From contig JAJFLQ010000132.1 of the NCBI GenBank assembly GCA_021772615.1, positions 1-64,000 on the forward strand: 64,000 nucleotides of DNA. Direction: 5' to 3'. Under the pieces are notes generated by a model that did no database searches, was not told the origin of the DNA, and saw only the letters and a list, made by a program, of their open reading frames with translations. This DNA is from Verrucomicrobiota bacterium (GTDB lineage: Bacteria; Verrucomicrobiota; Lentisphaeria; JABSQK01; JAJFLO01). The number at the start of each line of letters is the position of its first letter. The first letter of the stretch is position 1. A program made the translations under genes and the position numbers. Below, piece after piece: positions 26,501 through 35,747 of the stretch.

Positions 26501-26764
26501 GATGCGCCCGTTGGTGGGTAGGGAACCACGGTTTCGCACGAAGCTGCGGAACATCACTGCAAGGGCCGCAAAAACCGCAACGACCGCACCGTAGAATGCT
26601 GTATCTTCCCGTAACGGCGTCGCCAGATCTATCAATGCTATTAGCAGCAACGGGGCTGCCGCGACGATTGCAGCACGGGCCAGAAGCTGTGCCCGCACAT
26701 GACGGCGGGCAAAGGATGTCTCGCGTGCGATCCTGGTGCGGATGGAATGGGACTCAGTTGTCAT
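23552..26764 (-). CDS. DUF4175-like large membrane-anchored coiled-coil protein
   Basis: A 1070-residue protein. Two membrane spans near the N-terminus (about 30-50 and 58-75) are followed by a periplasmic beta-rich part (residues about 190-500). The C-terminal half is Gln/Glu/Lys-rich helical coiled coil (NEENKSKKKNEKKAVLKQV and long Q/E/L runs). Layout resembles DUF4175/TIGR02302 proteins. It overlaps the prfB 3' end by 11 bp and precedes the VWA gene, suggesting an envelope function with the VWA partner. No enzymatic motif was found. Confidence 0.75.
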   Translation of the reverse strand: MTTESHSIRTRIARETSFARRHVRAQLLARAAIVAAAPLLLIALIDLATPLREDTAFYGAVVAVFAALAVMFRSFVRNRGSLPTNGRIATLLEDEYPEFMDSLHCALELTATPTKQQGLFEAALLQRVDNALASRDIHDVVRRRTVNIPKLVCLAVVAAGLFAALVPLPLPGKALAHARTLVSGSDPGLIVTPGNTEIGLGDDLLIAVEIMRGEENAQVTISDANGSNTYAMYSRGGDASAFEIYSVDKPFSYVVTTPTLRSPTYRVTTFLKPAIETVAITVTPPSYTQLPDVTISELKHFAVPRGSRVTFALETNMPCTATLEIEEAPPATFAPAASTALQCSLQVDDNIAFVVVLEDKHGHIVRSERACNIECVNDFPPLIQPITPEADAVRKPDDEVTFSFKVTDDYGVRGVRLVYAITGGEWRHHALYDDAGAAPPREKTVAQRLPLDGLVKSGDVVSYYFAATDNAIPLANTSATDVRFIEIRPDKDEGGDKDKQPGGSERKTLKVSDLIVEQKHLIRSTWNAHRIDDGAEQRDILAELAISAQDLLTATRSRFDEVRGVQPPEPIETAIAPPADSVMGSLLESAVAAANNDPQGPASLGVIGELFDQTLNNMEHATRYLTQELINESLTSQNKALSNLISIEIELQKNTPPPSEGEEGEQGETSEVNEENKSKKKNEKKAVLKQVAAALEKLIRKQQSVNDQLSQNMDEMSEGTRQFIARKQENILRESNEIRDMLRPIPEASPADREFGEAIRQMRHTLDVLGKNQDVNAGKHAQLAHQFLRRSFELIDDLQNTISGDNLQQANDMLEKIKESQAQLGERTAAHGDKDPGSEESNELASEQKQIRESFENLLKNLEDLAAGMKNQNKNAARHIKEAVRSSQDENVTGKMKRSENACRYGRMAKASDYQKEAQAALAQLSQSLENAAKQSPTLSQSQLSSMLQKTMKNTMKVRGRQAAGDAEKQAMHEAVLEDMQDMTRQLNDELMDQLTDSMSEIVLGQTTASASADGAMLDLLHRTARLLEAKLMQQNIEQKVKLTRISGRQPPDAYRKLVKEYFKNLSTMN

Positions 26765-27870
26765 TAAGCTCGCTGTTTCGCAGATACGCCTCGATGAATT
26801 TTTCCAGGTCGCCGTCGAGTACGCCCGTTGTGTCGCTGGTTTCCTCGCCGGTGCGTAGATCCTTCACCATCTGATAGGGATGCAGCACATACGAACGAAT
26901 CTGGCTGCCCCAGGCATTGTCTTCCTTGGGACCGGAAGCACTGGTTCGTTCCGCCTCTATTTCTGCCATCTGTCGCTCGTATAGCTTCGAGCGTAGAATA
27001 CGCATCGCGGTCGCGCGATTCTGGTGCTGCGACCGTTCGTTCTGGCAGGCTACCACAATGCCCGACGCTATATGCGTGATACGCACGGCGCTGTCCGTTG
27101 TATTCACGTGCTGCCCGCCCGCGCCACTGCTGCGGTATGTGTCGACGCGCAGCTCTTTCTCGTCTATCTCGATCTCGACATCGTCGTCGATTTCGGGTAC
27201 GATCTCGACGGCAGCAAATGATGTATGCCGACGCTTATTGCTGTCGAACGGCGAGATACGCACGAGCCGGTGGACACCGCGCTCGGAACGAAGATAGCCG
27301 TAGGCGAATGGTCCTGTAACGACCACTGTCGCGCTCTTGATGCCGGCGACGTCGTCGGGCTGGCGGTCGATGATCTGCCCCTGGTATCCGCGTTTTTCGA
27401 TCCAGCGCATGTACATGCGAAAAAGCATGCTCGTCCAGTCGCACGATTCCGTGCCGCCGGATCCTGGATGCAGGGTAAGTATTGCATTTCCCTTGTCGAA
27501 CCTGCCGTTAAGGAAACTGACAATCTCGAGCTGCTTAAGTTCCCGAATCAACGAAGGCCAGAGGCTCGCCGCTTCCGCCACGAGTTCCGCATTGTGCCCT
27601 TCTTCAGCCACCAGCTCAACCAGTGCCTGAAAGTCGTGTATCTGTGTCTCGATCGAAACGAACGGATCGATAATGCTTTTGCACGCGCTGAGTTCCCCTA
27701 CGACTTTCTGGGCGTTTTCCTTGTCGTCCCAGAAAGTCGGCGCACTCATCAGCGATTCGAGTTCGGTGCGGTTGTTGATCTTTTCCGGGACGTCAAAGAT
27801 ACCCCCGGAGTTTTTCAAGTCGGCAGGTCAACTCCCGCGCTTGCGCATTGATGTCTTCGGCGGTATTCAT
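26754..27870 (-). CDS. prfB: Peptide chain release factor 2 with programmed +1 frameshift
   Basis: Recognises UGA and UAA stop codons. Translation starts at ATG 27868-27870, runs 25 codons to MNTAEDINAQAR...LRGYL, meets TGA (27793-27795), and resumes in the +1 frame with DVPEKINN. The main frame holds the SPF stop-recognition motif (RISPFDSN) and the GGQ loop (GAGGQHVNTTDSAVR). The shift makes RF2 level self-regulating, as in many bacteria. Total product is about 372 residues, normal for RF2. Annotators that ignore the shift will start the gene too late, in the second frame. Confidence 0.96.
27792..27806 (-). promoter_or_regulatory. prfB frameshift signal
   Basis: The minus strand reads GGGGGTATCTTTGAC: a Shine-Dalgarno-like G-run, slippery CTT, and in-frame TGA followed by C. 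This is the same core as the E. coli prfB site. Confidence 0.95.
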
Positions 27871-28283
27871 ACAAAGTCCTTTGTCCGAGTGATTAATAAA
27901 AAAGGCGCGGCTTTGCAGCGGTGCATGGTGGATACAGCTTGCAGGTGCGCCGACACGATAATCGGCGTACTCTGACGTCCGACATGATGTATTGCAAGCT
28001 TGGTGGCTCCGTATATCGGCGTTAAATTCCCTGGCTGAACTTTTTCCATTTTTGGGGTGCGCGGGTTTTGGGCTGTAGGTGTTGCCGTAGGTGAGACGTT
28101 CACGAGTAAAAATTTCGATTCTGGAAAATCAGGCGAGAAAGCAAACGCCGGTTGGCAATTCCTGCGACCCGTGTTGCATATTCATGATGCTGATCTGGAT
28201 TCACACCTTAACCAGACAGCAGCGCCATCCCGGCGGCTTACCCAAAAATTATTCCCTGTTCGATAGTCGTGTGAAGGTCGTCC
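27871..28283. other. Divergent intergenic region, prfB promoter side
   Basis: Gene-free 413 bp between prfB (leftward) and the membrane protein gene at 28284. An imperfect inverted repeat GTGCGCCGA...TCGGCGTAC lies at about 27946-27971. An AT-rich segment (ATTAATAAAAAAGG) near 27890 may be part of the prfB promoter. No other signal seen. Confidence 0.45.
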
Positions 28284-29246
28284 ATGGTTGCGAATGATCC
28301 CCGAAATACGATTGACGACTATATAGCCGTTGTCGCCGACGCCGTATCGGCGTCGTACCACTTCACAATCGCTCTGTTATGCGAGCCCTTCGCGGTCCGC
28401 GCCTGGCTGAAACTTGCCGTGCCGGTATGGTTGATCCAAATGTACGGTATCGCCGGCTATGTGCTCGCCTCCGTTTCCGGTGGCGCCGGTGCGTTGGCGA
28501 AACTTCCGGCTATGCATGATGTGGCTGCAGTATCGGCCTGGATCAGTGGTCGCGGCGGACGTATTCTGATCGCTATCCTGATCGGAATCATCATCTGCGG
28601 CTGGATAAGCGTGTTCGCGGAGTTTGTCTTTCTTGAGCGCCTGGTGGCGGGTAAGCGTCGTGTCCGGCTCGACTTTCGGCGGCATGCCCGTTCTGCGTGG
28701 TCGTTCTTCTGTTGGCGGTTCGCGGTGTACGGCAGCGCCGTAATGGCGGGAATGGTGACCATTGTCATTACCGTGGTTGTCGCGGCGCGGACGCAGTCGG
28801 CATGGCGCAGCGACCCGGCGGCGGCAGTGATTCTTGTTGCCGCGATCCTGCTGATGGCCGTTGTCGGTCTGATTATTGTGAGCAGTGTCCGTTTCCTGCT
28901 GCACGACATCATGTTGCCGCTGATGTTCGTGACACGGTCGCCGGGCGGCGCTGCGTTTCGATACGCCGTCCGCCTTGCATCTTTCCATTGGAAAGGGATG
29001 TTTTTGTTATGGTTGGTCATTGGTTTCGCCGAGCTTGTTGTTCATATGTTTTACGCGCTCGTGGTTCTGGTTACATTCGGGCTGGTTCTGGTACCATTCT
29101 GTGTACCGTGGGTGAACGTTGTCTGGCACGCCCTGGTGACCGTGGCGCTCCTGCCGATCGCGGCATTTTTCCGCATGCTCGGGCCTTTCGTCCTGGGCGG
29201 GATTTCCGCTGTGCTGGCCGTGAACATAAAGAGAACCGCTCCGTGA
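28284..29246 (+). CDS. Polytopic membrane protein, unknown function
   Basis: A 320-residue hydrophobic protein with about six membrane spans (for example AGYVLASVSGGAGA, ILIAILIGIIICGWISVFAE, VILVAAILLMAVVGLIIV and ELVVHMFYALVVLVTFGLVL). It resembles glycerophosphodiesterase-type or DUF975-like integral membrane domains only in general layout, and I see no catalytic motif. It is followed after 137 bp by the HtrA-type protease on the same strand. Confidence 0.7.
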   Translation: MVANDPRNTIDDYIAVVADAVSASYHFTIALLCEPFAVRAWLKLAVPVWLIQMYGIAGYVLASVSGGAGALAKLPAMHDVAAVSAWISGRGGRILIAILIGIIICGWISVFAEFVFLERLVAGKRRVRLDFRRHARSAWSFFCWRFAVYGSAVMAGMVTIVITVVVAARTQSAWRSDPAAAVILVAAILLMAVVGLIIVSSVRFLLHDIMLPLMFVTRSPGGAAFRYAVRLASFHWKGMFLLWLVIGFAELVVHMFYALVVLVTFGLVLVPFCVPWVNVVWHALVTVALLPIAAFFRMLGPFVLGGISAVLAVNIKRTAP

Positions 29247-29383
29247 TCCGATACGGCATTGCCGCGGCATCAGCGAACCGGATTTCAATTCGGTTGTCTG
29301 ACGATGTATTCAACCCTGCGATATCGGCTGTCCGTACAATCCGATAGTCACGCGCACTTCTACACGTCAACGACGGTAAGACC

Positions 29384-30505
29384 ATGCATAACGGCGCCAC
29401 TACATTTCGTTTGTTCGTGAACATCCTGCTCGTCATTCTTGTGAGCATTGTGCTCGTTGACATCATGGGGCCGACGATTCGCAGGTTTTCCGGCCCTCCT
29501 AAATCGACGCCACGGGAAATCACACCGCGCGGCGATCTTGCCGACGACGAACAGAGCACCATCGAGCTTTTCGAAGCCGCCGCGCAATCCGTCGTTTACA
29601 TCACAACGCTCGACCGCAGAGTGAGTTTCTGGACATTAAGCGTGATCGAGGTGCCGCGGGGAACCGGATCGGGGTTTGTCTGGGATCGCGACGGTCATAT
29701 CGTCACCAACTATCACGTCATACAAGGCGCCAAATCGGCGCGGGTCATGTTGAGTGACCACAGCGTGCACGATGCGCGACTCGTGGGTACGTCGCCGGAC
29801 CACGACCTGGCCCTGCTGCGGATAGATATTGCGCCCGATGCGATTACACCGATAGCGGTCGGCACCAGTGACGACCTGCGGGTCGGCCAGAAAACATTTG
29901 CTATCGGCAGTCCGTTCGGCCTGGATAAAACCCTCACTACCGGCATCGTGTCGGCACTCGGCCGAACGATCGAGGCGGCGACCGGGCGCAAGATTGAAGA
30001 TGCGATTCAAACCGATGCGGCGATAAACCCGGGCAATTCCGGCGGGCCGCTGCTGGACAGCGCGGGCCGGCTGATCGGTGTGAACACCGCCATTTTTAGT
30101 CCCTCCGGTGCGTATGCCGGTATCGGTTTTGCGGTGCCGGTCGATATGATCAATCGAGTGATCCCGCAACTGGTTGCGCACGGTCGGTATGTCCGGCCGC
30201 GGCTTGGCGTGTACATGAACGACCAGTACACCGGCAGATTCACTCGTCGCCTCGGTGTCGATGGTGTATTGGTGCTCGACGTGGTTCCCGGCTCTGGGGC
30301 GGAGCGGGCCGGGCTGCGGCCGACACGGCAGCGTGCCGACGGATCGATTGCTGTCGGCGACGTTATTCTGGAGATCGGCGACACACGCGTTCACTCGAGT
30401 AGCGATATATTCAACACGCTCGAATTGTACCGCAGCGGCGACGCGATCGACGTCGGGGTGTGGCGTAATGGTGATCGCGTGAGTCTTCGCGTCGTGCTGG
30501 AGTAG
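29384..30505 (+). CDS. HtrA/DegP-like serine protease
   Basis: Membrane-anchored periplasmic protease for envelope protein quality control. A single N-terminal span (residues about 9-29) is followed by a trypsin-like domain with the complete triad H111 (TNYHVIQ), D141 (PDHDLALL) and S219 (NPGNSGGPLL). One PDZ domain occupies about 275-373 (GVLVLDVVPGSGAERAGL). One PDZ and an uncleaved anchor make it DegS-like rather than DegP-like. Length 373 residues fits that type. Confidence 0.93.
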   Translation: MHNGATTFRLFVNILLVILVSIVLVDIMGPTIRRFSGPPKSTPREITPRGDLADDEQSTIELFEAAAQSVVYITTLDRRVSFWTLSVIEVPRGTGSGFVWDRDGHIVTNYHVIQGAKSARVMLSDHSVHDARLVGTSPDHDLALLRIDIAPDAITPIAVGTSDDLRVGQKTFAIGSPFGLDKTLTTGIVSALGRTIEAATGRKIEDAIQTDAAINPGNSGGPLLDSAGRLIGVNTAIFSPSGAYAGIGFAVPVDMINRVIPQLVAHGRYVRPRLGVYMNDQYTGRFTRRLGVDGVLVLDVVPGSGAERAGLRPTRQRADGSIAVGDVILEIGDTRVHSSSDIFNTLELYRSGDAIDVGVWRNGDRVSLRVVLE

Positions 30506-30796
30506 TCGCGGGAAATACCGCGGTCACCGTGCATACCCGTTTGACAGTAACGGACATGGATGTTATGATATCGCTTTTTCGTTTTGCGGCCACGGGACAT
30601 ACTGCGCCGCCATCCAATCTATTATCATTATTAAAGCAATCATTTCTTCGATATCGAAAAAGTCAGGTTCGCCGACTTTCTGATTGACCTGATCCCACGG
30701 TCCGAATTCATAAATCCGAGCTGCATTCGCGGTGCAGGATCCCGGTCGATCAATATCATAATACACCACACAGGACATCACACGAAAGGCTTCAAC
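30506..30796. promoter_or_regulatory. pnp upstream region
   Basis: A 291-bp stretch without a credible gene between the protease gene and pnp. rpsO, the usual upstream neighbour of pnp, is not here. A ribosome site for pnp (CGAAAGG) lies at about 30782. No clear hairpin leader was found, so autoregulation of the E. coli type is not evident. Confidence 0.45.
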
Positions 30797-32920
30797 ATGG
30801 CAGTGCAGAATGTAACGATCGACCTAGGTTCCGAAAGAACCATAACCATTGAGACCGGTAAGCTGGCGCTCCTCGCCGGTGGATCCGTCACCGTACGCCA
30901 GGGCGACACGATCGTATTGATCGCTGCCTGCTCGGCAGATCCGCGGCCGGGGTTGGACTTTTTCCCGCTGCAGGTAGACTACCGCGAGAAGTTCAGCGCC
31001 GCAGGTCAGATTCCTGGCGGCTATTTCAAACGCGAAGGCCGGCCGTCGGAAAAGGAAATACTTACAGCACGCATGACGGATCGTCCGCTGCGCCCGTTGT
31101 TTCCGGATGGTTACATTGATGACGTACAGATACAGGCACTGCTGCTGAGTGCGGATGGCGAGAACGAACCGGATGTGCTGGCGATGCTGGGCGCATCCGT
31201 GGCATTGGTGTTGTCGGACATGCCGTTTCAGGGGCCGATCGGCGCGTTGCGCGTTGGTCGGGTTAACGGTGCATTCGTGGCCAACCCGACGCATGCTGAG
31301 ATGAAGCAAAGCGATCTGGATCTTGTCTACGCCGGTATCGTCGACAAGACGATTATGATCGAGGGTGCGGCGGACGAAATTAGCGAGGAAGTACTGCGTG
31401 ATGCGCTCGTGTTCGCCAACGACGTGGTAAAGAAACAGGTTGCCGCGCAGAAGGAATTGGCGGCGACATCGGGCAAGGCCAAAGTCGAGCCGAAGGTTAC
31501 TGTTGTACCCGATGATATTGCGGCGGCGGTGAAGGCGCGCAGCGGCGACAGCATGCGCACCGCTTGCAGCATCCCGGAGAAAGAGGCGCGCTATCGCGAG
31601 CTGGGGCTCCTATGTGATACCATAACTAGTGAGATTCAGGACACATTCGAGGGCAACGCCGATACCGTAAAACGCTTTATCAAGCAGGCGTTCAACGACG
31701 AATCGAAAGCAACGATTCGGCGAATGCTGCTGGACGATGGGGCACGTAGCGACCATCGCGCTGTGGACGAACTCAGGCCATTGACCGCTGAGGTCGGCGT
31801 CCTGCCGCGTGTCCACGGCTCGGGGCTGTTTTCACGTGGTGAGACACAGGCCCTCGTACTGGTGACCCTGGGGGCCGGTAGCGAGACGCAGGGACAGGAT
31901 TCGATCACTGGCGGCGAATCCGAGAAACGTTTCTATCTGCATTATAATTTCCCGAATTTTAGTGTTGGCGAAACCGGCAGAATCATGGGGCCGGGTCGCC
32001 GCGAGATCGGCCACGGCGCACTGGCGGAGCGTTCGGTCGCCCGTGTGATTCCGGAAGATTGTCCGTATTCGGTCCGTTGCGTGTCCGAGGTGCTGGGTTC
32101 AAACGGATCGACATCTATGGCGTCAATCTGTGGTGCAACGTTGGCCTTGATGGATGCCGGTGTGAAGATCAAAGCGCCGGTCGCCGGTATTTCGTGCGGC
32201 CTCGTCAAGGAAGGCGATAAGACCATTCTGCTCACCGATATCCTTGGGAGCGAGGATCATTACGGCGACATGGATTTCAAGGTAGCCGGCACCCGCGCAG
32301 GGATTACCGGCTTTCAGCTGGACCTCAAGATACCCGGCATCTCTATCGAATTGATGACCCAGGCAATGGCGCGGAACAAGACGGCTCGTCTGCAGATTCT
32401 CGATGCCATGGACGCCTGTATTGCGGAACCGCGAACCGAGGTGAGTCGCCATGCGCCGCGGATTCATCAGATTTCGATCAATCCAGAGAAGATCGGCGCC
32501 TTGATCGGACCCGGCGGAAAAGTCATTCGTGGTATCACCGACACGCATAAAGTTCAGATCGACATTGAAGACGACGGAACCGTGAAGATATTTGCCACCA
32601 GCGGTGATGCGCTGAATGCAGCCCTCGCCGATGTCGAAGCAATCGTTGCCGAGGTTGAGCTGGGAAGAATCTATGAGGGCATCGTCAAAACGGTCAAGGA
32701 TTTCGGCGCCTTCGTCGAGATACTTCCCGGGCAGGACGGGTTGCTGCATATTTCCGAGTTGGCGGATCATCGCGTCAAGGCAGTCACCGACATCTGTTCC
32801 ATGGGCGACAAAGTCACGGTCAAAGTTATTGATATAGACGAGCGCGGACGGTTGCGATTGAGCCGACGTGCCGCTCTGAGTGAATCAAAAAGCGAGTCAT
32901 TGCAGGAGACTGATCAATGA
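30797..32920 (+). CDS. pnp: Polyribonucleotide nucleotidyltransferase (PNPase)
   Basis: Phosphorolytic 3'-5' exoribonuclease of the RNA degradosome. The 707-residue product has two RNase PH domains (first with FFPLQVDYREKFSAAGQIPGG, second with GPGRREIGHGALAERS and the catalytic DILGSEDHYGDMDFKVAGT), then KH (IGALIGPGGKVIRGI) and S1 (GRIYEGIVKTVKDFGAFVEI) domains in the standard order. Its stop overlaps the rpmE start (ATGA at 32917). Confidence 0.97.
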   Translation: MAVQNVTIDLGSERTITIETGKLALLAGGSVTVRQGDTIVLIAACSADPRPGLDFFPLQVDYREKFSAAGQIPGGYFKREGRPSEKEILTARMTDRPLRPLFPDGYIDDVQIQALLLSADGENEPDVLAMLGASVALVLSDMPFQGPIGALRVGRVNGAFVANPTHAEMKQSDLDLVYAGIVDKTIMIEGAADEISEEVLRDALVFANDVVKKQVAAQKELAATSGKAKVEPKVTVVPDDIAAAVKARSGDSMRTACSIPEKEARYRELGLLCDTITSEIQDTFEGNADTVKRFIKQAFNDESKATIRRMLLDDGARSDHRAVDELRPLTAEVGVLPRVHGSGLFSRGETQALVLVTLGAGSETQGQDSITGGESEKRFYLHYNFPNFSVGETGRIMGPGRREIGHGALAERSVARVIPEDCPYSVRCVSEVLGSNGSTSMASICGATLALMDAGVKIKAPVAGISCGLVKEGDKTILLTDILGSEDHYGDMDFKVAGTRAGITGFQLDLKIPGISIELMTQAMARNKTARLQILDAMDACIAEPRTEVSRHAPRIHQISINPEKIGALIGPGGKVIRGITDTHKVQIDIEDDGTVKIFATSGDALNAALADVEAIVAEVELGRIYEGIVKTVKDFGAFVEILPGQDGLLHISELADHRVKAVTDICSMGDKVTVKVIDIDERGRLRLSRRAALSESKSESLQETDQ

Positions 32921-33165
32921 AAAAAGATATTCATCCTGAATATTTTCCCGATGCCATCATCACCTGCGCTTGCGGCGCAGAATTCCAGGTGGGATCCACG
33001 CGTAAAGAGGCACGGGTAGCGATCTGCTCGAAATGCCATCCGTTTTTCACCGGCAAGCAAAAATTTGTCGACACGGAAGGGCGCGTCGACCGTTTTCGTC
33101 GCCGCTACAATCTGCCGCAGGATCAGCAGGACGAAGAAGAACCGGAACCTGCTGCGTCGGCATGA
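32917..33165 (+). CDS. rpmE: 50S ribosomal protein L31
   Basis: An 82-residue L31 with the zinc-type cysteines: CACG near residue 15 and CSKCHPFFTGKQ around 35, then the family ending FVDTEGRVDRFRRRYN. A short acidic tail follows. It is translationally coupled to pnp by a 4-bp overlap and lies 182 bp ahead of prfA, a common rpmE-prfA neighbourhood. Confidence 0.95.
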   Translation: MKKDIHPEYFPDAIITCACGAEFQVGSTRKEARVAICSKCHPFFTGKQKFVDTEGRVDRFRRRYNLPQDQQDEEEPEPAASA

Positions 33166-33347
33166 CTGGACGAACGCTCTTCGGCTCGTAACGGCGACTA
33201 TGGTTGGCGGTACAACACGTGTCAGAGAAGCCATTGTGTCGGACGCGGTGGTGCTCTGTGATATCGAATGGCCGGTCGATCGCATCCGGCGCCACAGGTT
33301 TCGCCGGTTAGCGGGCGGCTCGGGCCGGGACAAGCCGGATTGATGCG

Positions 33348-34430
33348 ATGGATATATCTCCCCTTATCGAAAAGTTCCGTGCGAACTACAAGCAATTGGA
33401 ACGCGAACTCTCGGATCCGGAGGTATTCTCCGACCTGCAGAATTACGAATGCCTCACGCGCGAGCACCAGCGTCTTAGCACGCTGCTGACGAATTTCGAT
33501 CAACTCAGTCTCCTGCGTACGCAGCTTGCAGACAACAACAGCATGCTCGACGACGAGACCGACGGGGAATTTCGCTCGGTTATCGAAACGGACATTGCCG
33601 AATTGACTACGTCGATCGAGGCGCTTGATGCCTTGGTGTTGTCGCTGGTTATCCCGCCGGACGAGCATGATTCCCGGAATACCATCGTCGAGATTCGTCC
33701 GGCTGCAGGTGGTGATGAGGCAGGGCTTTTTGCAGGCGATTTGTTTCGAATGTACACGCGCTTCGCAGAAACCAGAAAATGGCGTACCGACATTCTCAGC
33801 ATGACGACCAGTGAGGTCGGCGGTGTCAAGGAAGTAGCCTTCACTCTGGAAGGTGAGAACGTATTTCGCGCCATGAAACTGGAGAGCGGTGTTCACCGGG
33901 TGCAGCGCGTACCGACGACCGAGGCTTCCGGTCGCATCCACACATCGACCGTTACTGTGGCCGTGCTGCCCGAGGCGAAAGACATTGACATAAAGATCAA
34001 CCCGGAGGATCTGCGTTTCGACGTATTTCGTTCGTCGGGTCCAGGCGGCCAGAGCGTGAATACCACCGATTCAGCGGTGCGCGTCACCCACATTCCTTCA
34101 GGTATGAGCGTTGCCAGTCAACAGGAGAAGTCTCAGCATCGGAATAAAGAAATTGCCATGCGCATCCTGCGCTCGCGATTGCTTGAGGCGAAAGAGAGGG
34201 AAGAAGCCGAGAAGCACGCGTCACAGCGCAAGACCCAGATCGGAACCGGCGACCGGAGCGAACGCATTCGCACGTATAATTTTCCTCAGAACCGAATCAC
34301 GGACCACCGCTACGGCCTGTCGTTTTACAGTCTTCCGGATATGTTGAACGGAAATATCGGTGAACTGATCGAAAGGATCACCGCCGTTGACAATCTGCGT
34401 AGGCTCGAAGAGGAGTTGCAGTCAACGTAG
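33348..34430 (+). CDS. prfA: Peptide chain release factor 1
   Basis: Recognises UAA and UAG. The 360-residue product has the GGQ loop (SSGPGGQSVNTTDSAVR) and the RF1-type tripeptide region RVPTTEASGRIHTS rather than the SPF of RF2. Start ATG at 33348 gives the typical N-terminus MDISPLIEKFRANYKQLE. The usual downstream prmC is not present here. Confidence 0.97.
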   Translation: MDISPLIEKFRANYKQLERELSDPEVFSDLQNYECLTREHQRLSTLLTNFDQLSLLRTQLADNNSMLDDETDGEFRSVIETDIAELTTSIEALDALVLSLVIPPDEHDSRNTIVEIRPAAGGDEAGLFAGDLFRMYTRFAETRKWRTDILSMTTSEVGGVKEVAFTLEGENVFRAMKLESGVHRVQRVPTTEASGRIHTSTVTVAVLPEAKDIDIKINPEDLRFDVFRSSGPGGQSVNTTDSAVRVTHIPSGMSVASQQEKSQHRNKEIAMRILRSRLLEAKEREEAEKHASQRKTQIGTGDRSERIRTYNFPQNRITDHRYGLSFYSLPDMLNGNIGELIERITAVDNLRRLEEELQST

Positions 34431-34492
34431 TTAGCGATGCGATATCGGAACGTTGAGAGCCCTCTGGCGTGATACCACGCAAAGCGTGCTTG

Positions 34493-35725
34493 TTATGCGG
34501 GCGCTTCCGCCTGCTCTTCGATCGGTTGCGCCGCCTTCCCCGCGGGTTCTTCCTGCGATACCGCGTCGGCCGGCGCCTCTTCCTGTTGTGCAAGAGGAAA
34601 GTATATCGAAATCTCGGTACCTTGACCTGGGAGGCTGTCAACTACGATACGACCATCATGGCTCTTGATAATTCGCTGCACCACGGCCATGCCGAGTCCA
34701 GTGCCGCCGTAGCTCCATTTCTTCGAGAAAAACGGGGTGAAGAGGTTGTTCAATGTCTGATCGCCCATGCCCGAACCCGAATCGCTGATGGACAGGCGCA
34801 TGTACTCGCCAGGCTCAATGTTGTCATCCGATACGGTCACCCGGTCACCCTCAGCGACGATTTCATGGGTCAGTGATACCTGAATAACGCCCCTTTCAAT
34901 GATCGCGTGGGAAGCGTTCAGGCAAAGGTTCATCATCAGTTGAAATATCTGAGTACTATTCGTGGCGATCTGCGGCAGGCCCGAAGGCTGCTCCCACTTC
35001 ACTTCGATTCGTTTCGGCAGACAGTGGTTGAGCAGTTCGAGGGCCTGCGTAACCACCGCACCCAAATCGCCCAATGTCTTCTCTTCTTTCTTGGATTTTG
35101 AGAATTCAAGAATCTGTTGAATGAATTGGCTGGCGAGATGGCATGACTGGTTAATTTGCACCATGCTCTTGCCGATCAGCTTTGGATTCATCTTTGCCAA
35201 CTGTGAGTAGCCGCCGATAATTGCGAGAATATTGTTAATGTCGTGGAAGGCGCCTGCGGCCAGTTTCCCGATGACCTCCATCTTTTGTTTTTGGATGAGC
35301 TGTTCTTCGAGTTCGTGGTTCTTCTCGATCAATTCATCTTGATACGCCTTGAGTTTCAACACGCTATTGATTCGCGCCAGGAGATCTTCCAACTGCACGG
35401 GCTTGTTCAGGAGGTCGATTGCACCGAGATCGAGTGCCTGGCGTTTGAGTTCCACATCCTGAAGTCCCGTCAGGATAATCACCGGCAACGTCCGTGTGTT
35501 CTCAGCCTCGCTCAGGCTGGTTAGCAGGTCAATGCCAGTTTTATCGGGCATCTTCATATCAGACAATACGATGTCGTATGTCGTCGTCTGAATCTTTTCG
35601 AGTGCCTCGTCTACGCTCGATACGAACTCCATATGCCAATCGTCTTCAAACGATCGCAGCATGCGTTTTAACGCATTGAGTATTCGAACTTCATCGTCGA
35701 CAAAGAGTAGTTGTTTTTTCTTCAT
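34493..35725 (-). CDS. Receiver-histidine kinase hybrid
   Basis: Cytoplasmic two-component protein of 410 residues with an N-terminal receiver and a C-terminal kinase. The receiver (1-120) has D10/D11, phospho-acceptor D56 (VLSDMKMPD) and K108. A coiled linker leads to the dimerisation helix with H161 (AAGAFHDINNILAII), then an ATPase domain with N-, G1- (DSGSGMGDQ) and G2-boxes (GGTGLGMAVV). There are no membrane spans or sensor domain, so input probably comes by phosphotransfer, perhaps from the kinase encoded 22 bp upstream. Confidence 0.9.
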   Translation of the reverse strand: MKKKQLLFVDDEVRILNALKRMLRSFEDDWHMEFVSSVDEALEKIQTTTYDIVLSDMKMPDKTGIDLLTSLSEAENTRTLPVIILTGLQDVELKRQALDLGAIDLLNKPVQLEDLLARINSVLKLKAYQDELIEKNHELEEQLIQKQKMEVIGKLAAGAFHDINNILAIIGGYSQLAKMNPKLIGKSMVQINQSCHLASQFIQQILEFSKSKKEEKTLGDLGAVVTQALELLNHCLPKRIEVKWEQPSGLPQIATNSTQIFQLMMNLCLNASHAIIERGVIQVSLTHEIVAEGDRVTVSDDNIEPGEYMRLSISDSGSGMGDQTLNNLFTPFFSKKWSYGGTGLGMAVVQRIIKSHDGRIVVDSLPGQGTEISIYFPLAQQEEAPADAVSQEEPAGKAAQPIEEQAEAPA

Positions 35726-35747
35726 GGTCCACCGTCTCTGTTATCAG

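Noticed and set aside
30563..30781. 72-codon minus-strand frame upstream of pnp
   Set aside because: No family resemblance, no ribosome site, and it occupies the pnp promoter region.
33200..33343. 47-codon frame between rpmE and prfA
   Set aside because: Short and rich in Arg as expected of random high-GC sequence; no recognisable motif.
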